Assembly: GCA_026986005.1 (NCBI GenBank)
Contig: JALSPK010000019.1
Coordinates: 1 to 60,379, forward strand
DNA from: Saprospiraceae bacterium
GTDB lineage: Bacteria; Bacteroidota; Bacteroidia; Chitinophagales; Saprospiraceae
Length of the DNA stretch: 60,379 bases
Reading direction: 5' to 3'
Position 1 is the first letter of the stretch. Each line of letters starts with the position of its first letter. Shown here piece after piece: positions 41,653-49,568 of the stretch. The notes below the pieces were generated by a model. It was not told where the DNA came from, ran no database searches, and saw nothing but the letters and a program-made list of their open reading frames with translations. The translations under genes and the position numbers were made by a program.

Positions 41653-42303
41653 ATGAAATTTTTTGTAGATACTGCTAATTTAAGTCAGATTATTGAAGCC
41701 AAAGAATTAGGAATTTTGGATGGAGCTACGACTAATCCATCCTTAATGGCAAAAGAAGGAGTCAAAGGTAAAAATAATATTTTTAAACATTATGCTGCAA
41801 TATGTGATATAGTGCAAAATGATGTGAGTGCAGAAGTGATTTCAACTGATTTTGAAGGAATGATAAAGGAAGCGGAGGAATTAGTTAGTATCTCTGAGCA
41901 TATTGTTGTTAAAATACCGATGATTAAAGATGGAATAAAAGCGATAAGACATCTTTCAGATAGAGGGATAAAAACTAATTGTACTTTGGTTTTTTCAACG
42001 GGGCAAGCTATTCTCGCCGCTAAAGCAGGGGCAACATATCTTTCTCCTTTTATTGGTAGAATAAATGATATTACATGGGATGGAATAGAGTTAATTAAGG
42101 AGATTGCAGAAGTATATTCGATACAGCTGTACGATACGGAAATATTGGCAGCGTCGATAAGAAGCCCTAGACAGATAGTAGAATGTGCTAAATATGGTGC
42201 GGATGTTGTCACTAGTCCTTTGAAATCAATTCTCGGATTGTTAAATCATCCACTTACCGATATAGGTCTGGAAAAGTTTTTAGATGACCATAGAAATATG
42301 TGA
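41653..42303 (+). CDS. Transaldolase-like fructose-6-phosphate aldolase
   Basis: 216 residues, the short-form transaldolase/FSA family. The N-terminus KFFVDTANLSQI and DGATTNPSLMAKEG are diagnostic. The Schiff-base Lys is in VVKIPM (about residue 87), followed by NCTLVFSTGQAILAAKAGATYLSPFIGR. The C-terminal part contains GADVVTSPLKSI. Short members are annotated either as transaldolase or as fructose-6-phosphate aldolase, and these cannot be separated here. It probably works in the non-oxidative pentose phosphate pathway. Monocistronic. Confidence 0.92.
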   Translation: MKFFVDTANLSQIIEAKELGILDGATTNPSLMAKEGVKGKNNIFKHYAAICDIVQNDVSAEVISTDFEGMIKEAEELVSISEHIVVKIPMIKDGIKAIRHLSDRGIKTNCTLVFSTGQAILAAKAGATYLSPFIGRINDITWDGIELIKEIAEVYSIQLYDTEILAASIRSPRQIVECAKYGADVVTSPLKSILGLLNHPLTDIGLEKFLDDHRNM

Positions 42304-42435
42304 TTTTTAATGACTTTAAGGGCAGATATAATATCATAAAAACCTCTAGGAGCTTACAGGAAATATATTTATTTTGTATTGTATAATGGTATTAGATTTT
42401 GTGGGCTGATTATTATTTATTAGTTTTGTTTTTGT

Positions 42436-42948
42436 ATGGAAACAATACGTCAAATATTGCATTTGCCACAGACAAAGATGAATCGTGATGCAATTGTGAA
42501 AAAGGTAAGAAACAATCCTAATCAAATGACTGAATTAATGGATTGCTTTTTTAGTGATGATTATAGATTATGTCAGAATGCTTCATGGCCAATGACAATA
42601 ATAGGCGAAAAAAAGCCAAAGCTTATTCTTCCTTATGTCGAAGAGATGTTAGGCGTTTTGAGGAGACCTGTTCATAACTCGGTTAAAAGAAATGTTATTA
42701 GGTTATTGCAAGTGATTGATATACCGGAGGAGTATGATGGTATAGTTTATGAGTTGTGTTTTAATTATATAAATGACACAAAAGAGATGACAGCTGTAAG
42801 AACTTTTTCTATCACGGTACTCTGCAATATTGTAATGAAGTACCCTGAGTTAAAGGGTGAAGTCATTTCTTTAATTGAACTTCATAGAGCTAACAGTAGC
42901 GCTGCATTCAAAGCAAGAGTGAGAAAAGAATTAAAAAGACTTGAATAA
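42436..42948 (+). CDS. Conserved HEAT-repeat-like protein
   Basis: 170 residues, all helical in appearance, with repeated helix pairs such as FSDDYRLCQNASWPMTII and VKRNVIRLLQVIDIPEEYDG. It resembles a small HEAT-like protein that recurs in Bacteroidota genomes without known function. No signal peptide or catalytic motif is visible. It is 6 bp upstream of the MFS transporter gene, so the two are probably co-transcribed. Confidence 0.75.
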   Translation: METIRQILHLPQTKMNRDAIVKKVRNNPNQMTELMDCFFSDDYRLCQNASWPMTIIGEKKPKLILPYVEEMLGVLRRPVHNSVKRNVIRLLQVIDIPEEYDGIVYELCFNYINDTKEMTAVRTFSITVLCNIVMKYPELKGEVISLIELHRANSSAAFKARVRKELKRLE

Positions 42949-42954
42949 AATAGT

Positions 42955-44196
42955 ATGAGTGATTTTGTAAAAGATAAACAATACTATAAATTTTCTTTAT
43001 ATGGATTTTTAAAGAATCTGCGATTTTTTGATGCTTTTTTTATTTTATTTTTGCTCGAAAAAGATTTGTCTTATACTCAGATTGGTACTTTGTATGCTAT
43101 ACGAGAGATATTTATTAATATTTTTGAAATACCTTCAGGCGTATTGGCAGATACTTATGGGCGTAAAAAATCTTTAATTGCTTCACTATTTGCATATATC
43201 GTATCATTTTTTATTTTTTACATTTCTTCAGGTTTTTATACATTTCTATTAGCATTTATACTATATGGGGTAGGGGATGCATTTAGGACGGGTACGCACA
43301 AGGGGATGATAATGGATTATCTGAAATTGAAGGGCTGGGAGAAACAGAAAATTCTTTATTACGGACATACCAGATCATGGTCGCAAATCGGTTCTGCTAT
43401 TTCTTCTTTAATTGCCGGATTGATTGTTTTTTACAGCGGTGTGTACTCAAGTGTTTTTATTTATTCTATTGTTCCTTATTTATTGAATTTGATTTTGATT
43501 ATATCTTATCCACGAGAATTGGATAAGACTTCACTAATTGATAAAAAAGATTTTGGTTTTATTAAAAGCATCAAAGCACTAGCCATTACATTGAAGCGAC
43601 CAAATGTATTAAATATTGTCAATACCTCAGCATTACATACAGCCTATCTACGCGCAATAAAAGACTATATTCAGCCTCTTATGGTTAAAGTGGCAATGAT
43701 AATACCTGTGTTTTTTGACGATAGTATCGAAAAGAAAAATGGATTAATCGTTGGATTTCTATTTTTTTTACTCTATTTTATTACATCAAAGGCATCTAAA
43801 ATGGCCTCAAAGTTAGAGCATTTGAAAGGTTATAATATAGTATTTGTAACTCTTGTAACAGGTTTTGGATTTGGGGTATTTGCCGGTGTATTTTACTATT
43901 TTGGCATTTGGATACTTTCCTTGATTTTATTTGTTGGAATATATATAATTGAGAATATAAGAAAACCAATTTTAACAGGTTATATCGCTGATAATGTTCC
44001 TAATGATTCTTTAGTTTCGGTTATTTCTGCTCAATCCTTGCTGAAAACAATTATCGCGTCTGTATTGGCATTAAGTATTGGTGTATTGACAGATTGTTAT
44101 GGACTAGGAATAGCTTTGGTTGTGTTGTCAATTGTTCTGCTGGCAGCTAGTTTTCTTTTTACAATAATACCCAATGCTCATTACCAAACAAAGTAA
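42955..44196 (+). CDS. MFS transporter
   Basis: 413 residues with about 12 predicted membrane helices. The loop 2-3 motif GVLADTYGRKKSL matches MFS motif A (GxLaDrxGRkxxl). A second short loop, around SKMASKLEHLKG, separates the two six-helix halves. The substrate is not evident. It probably shares a transcript with the HEAT-like gene 6 bp upstream. Confidence 0.88.
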   Translation: MSDFVKDKQYYKFSLYGFLKNLRFFDAFFILFLLEKDLSYTQIGTLYAIREIFINIFEIPSGVLADTYGRKKSLIASLFAYIVSFFIFYISSGFYTFLLAFILYGVGDAFRTGTHKGMIMDYLKLKGWEKQKILYYGHTRSWSQIGSAISSLIAGLIVFYSGVYSSVFIYSIVPYLLNLILIISYPRELDKTSLIDKKDFGFIKSIKALAITLKRPNVLNIVNTSALHTAYLRAIKDYIQPLMVKVAMIIPVFFDDSIEKKNGLIVGFLFFLLYFITSKASKMASKLEHLKGYNIVFVTLVTGFGFGVFAGVFYYFGIWILSLILFVGIYIIENIRKPILTGYIADNVPNDSLVSVISAQSLLKTIIASVLALSIGVLTDCYGLGIALVVLSIVLLAASFLFTIIPNAHYQTK

Positions 44197-44241
44197 TATC
44201 ACCTTTAACACTAATTATAGTAAATAGAATATTTATTTTAG

Positions 44242-44249
44242 TAAATTTG
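44242..44249 (+). promoter_or_regulatory. -7 box of the TonB receptor operon
   Basis: TAAATTTG matches TAnnTTTG. If used, the leader to the ATG at 44415 is about 160 nt. No riboswitch fold was recognised in it. Confidence 0.5.
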
Positions 44250-44414
44250 CAGAGTGATATGCTTGATTTTTGATGATGAATAGTTGTTTGGAATCAATTT
44301 TAAGTTTAACAGCAAAATATACATTAGAAAAAGTTTTAATTTGTGTTTTGTTATGATATAGAAGTTTTGAAAAAATTATTTCGGAATATAATATAATTAG
44401 TAAAATATTAACAA

Positions 44415-47168
44415 ATGAAAAGAATTAGTTCAATTTTACTCCCTTTATTTATACTTATACTTGGCAATATAACCGGCTATGGGCAGATTACTGTTTCGGG
44501 TACGGTTAAAGATGCTGTGAGCAATACTCCAATTTCCGGAGTTAAAGTTGAAGAAATAGGAGGAAGTATAGTAGCATTTACTGATAAAAATGGGTTTTTC
44601 ACCCTGATATCAGAAAACGAAGGGATAATCAATCTTTCTTTTACTGTGGATGGATATGAATCGTACTTTGGCAGTGCCAACGGTAAAATTAGTAATGAAG
44701 TTGACTTAGGAACAGTAAGTCTATACCCATTGTCTGACGTAGACGAAGATGATTTTGTCTCTTTGGATGAAACGGAGTTGTCAGAGGATAGTGAAAGCGA
44801 AAGAGTCTCAAGTTTATTGACATCTTCTTGGGATATTTTTAGTAGAACAGCTGCATATAATTTTGGTGTGGCTAGGTTTAGAGTGCGTGGACTGGGCAAT
44901 CAATATGGCTCAATGTCTCTTAATGGTATGCAAATGAATAATTTGGATGATGGTTTTATAGCATGGAGTATTTGGGGAGGCTTGAATGATGTGATGAGAA
45001 GGAAACAAAATAATACTTCTCTAGAACCATCGTATTTTGATTTCGGTGGTTTAGCAGGAGCCACAAATGTTAGTTTGATGGCGTCAGATCATTGGAAGCA
45101 AACAAGAGTTTCTTATGCAATATCCAATCGTTCGTACAGAAATAGATTGATGGCAACCTATTCTACAGGCATGATGAAGAATGGTTGGGCTTTTACTATT
45201 TCCGGTTCCAGAAGATGGGCTCAGGAAGGGTTTAAACCCGGGACTTTCTATGATGCTTACGCAGGCTTTGTAAGTATAGATAGGAGATTAGGAGCTAATC
45301 AGGTAATCAATTTGGTTGCATTGGTTTCTCCCAATAGAAGAGGCGGTGCAGGTGGTGCAACTAGAGAGATGTATAATTTGGCGGGGTCAAATTATTATAA
45401 TTCATATTGGGGATATCAAGATGGGAAGAAGAGAAATTCAAGAGAGAGTAACAGCATTCAGCCAATAGTGATATTAAAACATGTGTGGAAAATAAACAGT
45501 GATACCGAGTTGAATACGAGTGTTGGTATGCAGACAGGAGAATATGGAGGATCTAGATTGGACTGGTACAATGCTCCTGACCCAAGACCCGATTATTATA
45601 GATATATGCCAAGTTATCAAAGAGATGATATTGCTAATCAGAGATTGAAAGAATTGTTCGGACAGAATGAAAATTTGAAGCAAATTGATTGGAACTCAAT
45701 ATATGAATATAATCGTTTGGGAGGCAATTCACTACTTAAAGAGATAGGTTATGATGGCGATATTACAGACGAGAGATTTTCTAATTACGTACTCCAATCT
45801 CAACATAGAGACCCTTTCAAACTTTCGTTCAATACGAATCTTCAAACTGTTTTGGGAGATAATACAAGCATATTTGGCGGATTGAATTATGTTCAACAAA
45901 AAACACATCATTATCAGGTATTGGAAGATTTATTAGGAGGAACATTTTATATCAACAGGGATAAATTTGCTGAAAGAGATTTTCCAAATGACAATGACAA
46001 GATCCAATACGATTTGAATAATCCTGATAGAATTGTCAGAATTGGCGATGATTATGGCTACAATTATGATATAAACACCACAATTGCAAAAGGATGGGCA
46101 AAAGGATTATTCAGTTTTGATAAAATAGATGCTTACGTAGCTTTTGAAGTAAGTAGTACATCTTTTTTCAGAGACGGACATTACAAAAATGGAAAATTTC
46201 CTAAAAACTCTTTTGGTAAAAGCGATGTTCACAGTTTCTTGGACTATGGTCTGAAATCAGGGTTGACATACAAAATAAATGGTAGGAATTATATTTTTAT
46301 CAATGGTGTAATGATGACAAAAGCACCTTTCGCAAGAGCAGCATTTTTGTCTGCAAGAACAAGGAATGAAGTGGTAGATGACCTGAAATCTGAAAAAATA
46401 CTAGGTGGAGAAGCAGCTTATGTATACAAAAGTCCACAGATTTCATTGAAAGCTTTGGGGTATTATACGACTATAAACGATAAATTGGCTACAAGAAGTT
46501 TTTATCATGATGGACAACGCAGTTTTGTGAATTATATAATGAATGGGATAAATGAAGTGCATTTGGGATCTGAATTGAGTGCTGAAGTAAAAGTTACTTC
46601 TTCCTTATCTGTTAGTGGTGTAGCTGCATTGGGACAATATTTTTATAACAATAGACCCAAAGCGACTATAGCACAAGATAATAATGCAAAGGTGTTAACA
46701 GATAGAACAGTCTATATGAAGAATTTTAGAATACCGGGCACACCGCAAAAGGCAATGTCCTTGGGTTTGAGGTATAATTCTCCTAAATATTGGTTTGCTA
46801 CATTGTCATTTAATTATTTTGATGATATATGGTTGGATTTCTTTCCGGATAGGAGGACAAACAATGCTGTAAACGGTATTGATAAAGAAAGTAATCCCGA
46901 TTTGTGGTATTCGGTGATTAGCCAAGAGAAATTACCGTCTAATTATACTCTAGATTTTTTTGGAGGGAAGTCTTTTAAATTGTCACATAGAAGATATATT
47001 TATCTTAATGTAGGAATTAGTAACATACTCAATAATACAAATTTTATTACGGGAGGATATGAGCAGTTTAGATTTGATTACGCTTCAAAAGATATCAGTA
47101 GATTTCCGTCAAAATATTTTTATGCTTATGGGACCAATTACTTTATAAGTGTGACTTTTAGAATGTAA
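44415..47168 (+). CDS. TonB-dependent outer-membrane receptor
   Basis: 917 residues. After a signal peptide (about 1-23) lies a carboxypeptidase-regulatory-like domain (about 24-100: ITVSGTVKDAVSNTPISGV, TDKNGFFTL). Next is a short acidic linker, then the plug domain (FRVRGLGNQYGSMSLNGM) and a long beta-barrel ending in YFISVTFRM with the usual terminal aromatic/Met pattern. There is no SusD partner. The next gene, 39 bp downstream, is a DUF5689 lipoprotein, a recurrent pairing in Bacteroidota that is often tied to uptake of phosphate- or nucleotide-containing compounds. The substrate is not evident. Confidence 0.93.
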   Translation: MKRISSILLPLFILILGNITGYGQITVSGTVKDAVSNTPISGVKVEEIGGSIVAFTDKNGFFTLISENEGIINLSFTVDGYESYFGSANGKISNEVDLGTVSLYPLSDVDEDDFVSLDETELSEDSESERVSSLLTSSWDIFSRTAAYNFGVARFRVRGLGNQYGSMSLNGMQMNNLDDGFIAWSIWGGLNDVMRRKQNNTSLEPSYFDFGGLAGATNVSLMASDHWKQTRVSYAISNRSYRNRLMATYSTGMMKNGWAFTISGSRRWAQEGFKPGTFYDAYAGFVSIDRRLGANQVINLVALVSPNRRGGAGGATREMYNLAGSNYYNSYWGYQDGKKRNSRESNSIQPIVILKHVWKINSDTELNTSVGMQTGEYGGSRLDWYNAPDPRPDYYRYMPSYQRDDIANQRLKELFGQNENLKQIDWNSIYEYNRLGGNSLLKEIGYDGDITDERFSNYVLQSQHRDPFKLSFNTNLQTVLGDNTSIFGGLNYVQQKTHHYQVLEDLLGGTFYINRDKFAERDFPNDNDKIQYDLNNPDRIVRIGDDYGYNYDINTTIAKGWAKGLFSFDKIDAYVAFEVSSTSFFRDGHYKNGKFPKNSFGKSDVHSFLDYGLKSGLTYKINGRNYIFINGVMMTKAPFARAAFLSARTRNEVVDDLKSEKILGGEAAYVYKSPQISLKALGYYTTINDKLATRSFYHDGQRSFVNYIMNGINEVHLGSELSAEVKVTSSLSVSGVAALGQYFYNNRPKATIAQDNNAKVLTDRTVYMKNFRIPGTPQKAMSLGLRYNSPKYWFATLSFNYFDDIWLDFFPDRRTNNAVNGIDKESNPDLWYSVISQEKLPSNYTLDFFGGKSFKLSHRRYIYLNVGISNILNNTNFITGGYEQFRFDYASKDISRFPSKYFYAYGTNYFISVTFRM

Positions 47169-47207
47169 AAAAACAATAAAATTAATAAAACAATAAATAC
47201 TTTTAAA

Positions 47208-49121
47208 ATGAAAAAAATAATTAATTTACTTTTTATAGCTATACTCGGAGCATTTGTTTTTAACTCTTGTGTTGATAAAAAATTTGATGAGCCGGATTTT
47301 CCTTTTACCGACCCTGATATTACCACTAATACCAGTATAAGGCAAATAAAAGATTTGCTTGGCTCCAATCTTAATTATAAGATTGAAGAAGATATGGTGT
47401 TTAGCGCAGTTGTTATTGCAAACGATAGTCTTGGAAATTTTTATAAAAAAATTGTTGTACAGGATTCTACCTCGGGAATTGAAATTTTGATTGATGGTAG
47501 AAATTTATATGGCAAATTTCCTGTTGGAAGAAGAGTTTTTGTAAAAGCAAAAGGTTTGGTTCTAGGTAGTAATAGGGGCGTAGTTCAGTTGGGTTGGACA
47601 ATATCTGAAGGTAACATGATAAGTATTTTGAGTAAAGATCTGAATACCTATATTGTTGGGGGATCATTGCATAATTTCGTTGCACCAAAAGAAATGAAAA
47701 TCTGTGATTTTGATGAGTACGATATTAGTACCTTGATTAAATTTAGTAATGTGCAATTTAAAAAAGATAACTTGAATCTTACATTTGCTGATGGCGTCAC
47801 AAAAGATGACAAAAGCAGAACTTTAGCTGATTGTTCAAAGAATGAATTTATCATTAGAACTAGTGGTTATGCTGAATTTGCATCGGATACATTACCGGCA
47901 GGAAACGGTAGCCTAGTTTGTGTACTTGGAATTTATAAATACAATGATCAAGCTTTTGAATGTAAAAGATTTCAAGGTGCAATCAGGAGTTTGGACGATA
48001 TTAAATTTGATAAAGAAAGATGTGGAGGAAGTAGTTCGGGAGACGAGTCTCTGATAACAATAAAATCAGTAAGGGATATGTTCGCTAACGGTCAAACAAT
48101 AATGTCAGATAAAGTAAAAATAAAAGGCGTTGTGATTTCGGATATAGAAAATAAAAATCTTCCGGGAAAAAATATGGTTATTCAAGATGAAACGGCAGGA
48201 ATCGCTATTAGATTTGTTGCTAACCATGACTTTAATTTGAATGACGAAGTAGAAATAGTAGTAAGCAATTTGGAAACATCAGAATACAAAAATTTATTGC
48301 AGTTTAATAATGTAGAAATTGAAGCAGCAACGGTGGTAGGAACAGGAAGTATTACACCCCGAACAGCTACAGTACAGGAGATATTGGATAATGCAGATGC
48401 ATGGGAATCAACTCTTGTATATGTGAAGGATGCCGGTATATCAGGTGGCAATATATATAAGGACTTTGATGTACTATTGACAGATGCAACCGGTTCTGTA
48501 AATCTTCATACAAGTACTTATGCTACTTTTGCTGAATCAGCATTACCTACAGGGACAGTAAAAGTTACTGCCGTTGTTAGCCAATACGGTGATAAATATC
48601 AAGTATTTATCCGAAATTTGGATGATGTAGAAGGTGGTAACGCCCCACCGGCTACCGGATTGTTTTCTGATGATTTTGAAGGAGGTAATCTTGATAAGTG
48701 GACTGTAGTAAGTGTTACAGGAGACCAGAAGTGGGTTTATAGCCCAACATATGGCAATCCTAAATCATGTGCGAAAGTTTCAGGTTATGCTAGCAGTAAC
48801 AGATACGCAAATGAAGATTGGTTAATCACTCCACAAATTGATTTGGCTGGAAATAATACAGCTAAATTGAATTTTGATAATGCGACAAAGTATGATGGTC
48901 CTGCGATGCAAGTTTATATTTCTACAGCATCAAATGATCCTGCTATAAGCTCAGATTGGACTGAATTAACTTATACAAAATCCGAAGGTAACTGGGCATG
49001 GACAGCTGCTAGTGTTGATTTATCTACTTATGCAGGTCAAAAGATATATATTGGATTTAAATATTCCTCTACAGACTCTGCTACCGCTACTTGGGAGATA
49101 GACAATGTAGTTATTAAATAG
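47208..49121 (+). CDS. DUF5689 and choice-of-anchor-J lipoprotein
   Basis: 637 residues. The N-terminus is a lipoprotein signal with a lipobox ending FNSC (Cys at about residue 21), so the protein is anchored to the outer membrane. Two OB-fold-like DUF5689 regions follow (about 45-265, with VIANDSLGNFYKKIVVQDS; about 285-480, with KIKGVVISDIENKN and MVIQDETAGIAIRF). A choice-of-anchor-J domain closes the chain (about 485-637: FSDDFEGGNLDKW, WLITPQIDLAG, TATWEIDNVVIK). The stop codon TAG is made by the target-like TA plus the first G of a relic mobile element (49121), so the 3' end may have been altered by insertion. The protein acts with the receptor upstream. Confidence 0.88.
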   Translation: MKKIINLLFIAILGAFVFNSCVDKKFDEPDFPFTDPDITTNTSIRQIKDLLGSNLNYKIEEDMVFSAVVIANDSLGNFYKKIVVQDSTSGIEILIDGRNLYGKFPVGRRVFVKAKGLVLGSNRGVVQLGWTISEGNMISILSKDLNTYIVGGSLHNFVAPKEMKICDFDEYDISTLIKFSNVQFKKDNLNLTFADGVTKDDKSRTLADCSKNEFIIRTSGYAEFASDTLPAGNGSLVCVLGIYKYNDQAFECKRFQGAIRSLDDIKFDKERCGGSSSGDESLITIKSVRDMFANGQTIMSDKVKIKGVVISDIENKNLPGKNMVIQDETAGIAIRFVANHDFNLNDEVEIVVSNLETSEYKNLLQFNNVEIEAATVVGTGSITPRTATVQEILDNADAWESTLVYVKDAGISGGNIYKDFDVLLTDATGSVNLHTSTYATFAESALPTGTVKVTAVVSQYGDKYQVFIRNLDDVEGGNAPPATGLFSDDFEGGNLDKWTVVSVTGDQKWVYSPTYGNPKSCAKVSGYASSNRYANEDWLITPQIDLAGNNTAKLNFDNATKYDGPAMQVYISTASNDPAISSDWTELTYTKSEGNWAWTAASVDLSTYAGQKIYIGFKYSSTDSATATWEIDNVVIK

Positions 49122-49164
49122 TGTCTGTCCACAAAGTTATTAAAATTTAAAAATTATGTAATTT
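49121..49164. mobile_element. Relic left end of the 160-bp palindromic element
   Basis: GTGTCTGTCCACAAAGT and the next bases match the left end of the copies at 9943 and 55446 for about 37 bp, then diverge. The preceding TAAATA (49115-49120) is identical to the target duplication of the 55446 copy. No matching right end was found downstream, so this is a truncated copy. Confidence 0.75.
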
Positions 49165-49203
49165 ATATAAAAGGACTAAATAAAAAATAATGGATAAAAG
49201 TTT

Positions 49204-49419
49204 GTGAAAATCCGTCTACAGACTGACTATATCCAAATCGAGAATACGAGTAAAAAGATAAACAGGATAGAAATATACAACCAAGCAGACCAGATACTCA
49301 TAGAAAAGTCAAAAGAATTTGACCGTCTTGATGTTTCGGCATTGCAGTCAGGAGTATATTTTATCAAATTCATACAAGGCGAGGATGTAAGTATAGCTAA
49401 GATTTTAGTAGAGAGATAA
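49204..49419 (+). pseudogene. Frameshifted remnant of a T9SS C-terminal sorting domain
   Basis: The frame encodes YIQIENTSKKINRIEIYNQ, LDVSALQSGVYFIKF and a closing SIAKILVER, typical of the type A sorting domain of T9SS cargo. The expected upstream NPxxD motif is present as NPSTD (49209-49223) in another frame. Removing 4 nt of a GACTGACT tandem (49221-49228) would join it to YIQIEN. There is no start signal and no body of a cargo protein. It may be the tail of the DUF5689 gene or of a deleted third gene. A lipoprotein would not normally carry this domain, so the second option is favoured. Confidence 0.75.
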
Positions 49420-49433
49420 GATAGCACGCGATC

Positions 49434-49476
49434 CCTGTAAGTTTGGCTTGGTAGCATATCAAGCCAAACTTACAGG
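49434..49476. terminator. Strong hairpin between convergent genes
   Basis: A perfect 17-bp stem (49434-49450 with 49460-49476) has a 9-nt loop. There is no clear T-tract on either side, but it lies 15 bp after the sorting-domain remnant and 92 bp from the minus-strand gene end, so it is probably a bidirectional terminator. Confidence 0.7.
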
Positions 49477-49568
49477 ATGTTTATACATTATACTGCTATA
49501 GTTTTGAAATAGGGAATGAAATCAGAACTGCATGAGTATGTAATCGTGCTAATATTTTTGATGTAAAT

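Noticed and set aside
44250-44414. Riboswitch in the leader of the TonB receptor
   Set aside because: No recognisable conserved fold or motif of known riboswitches could be seen.
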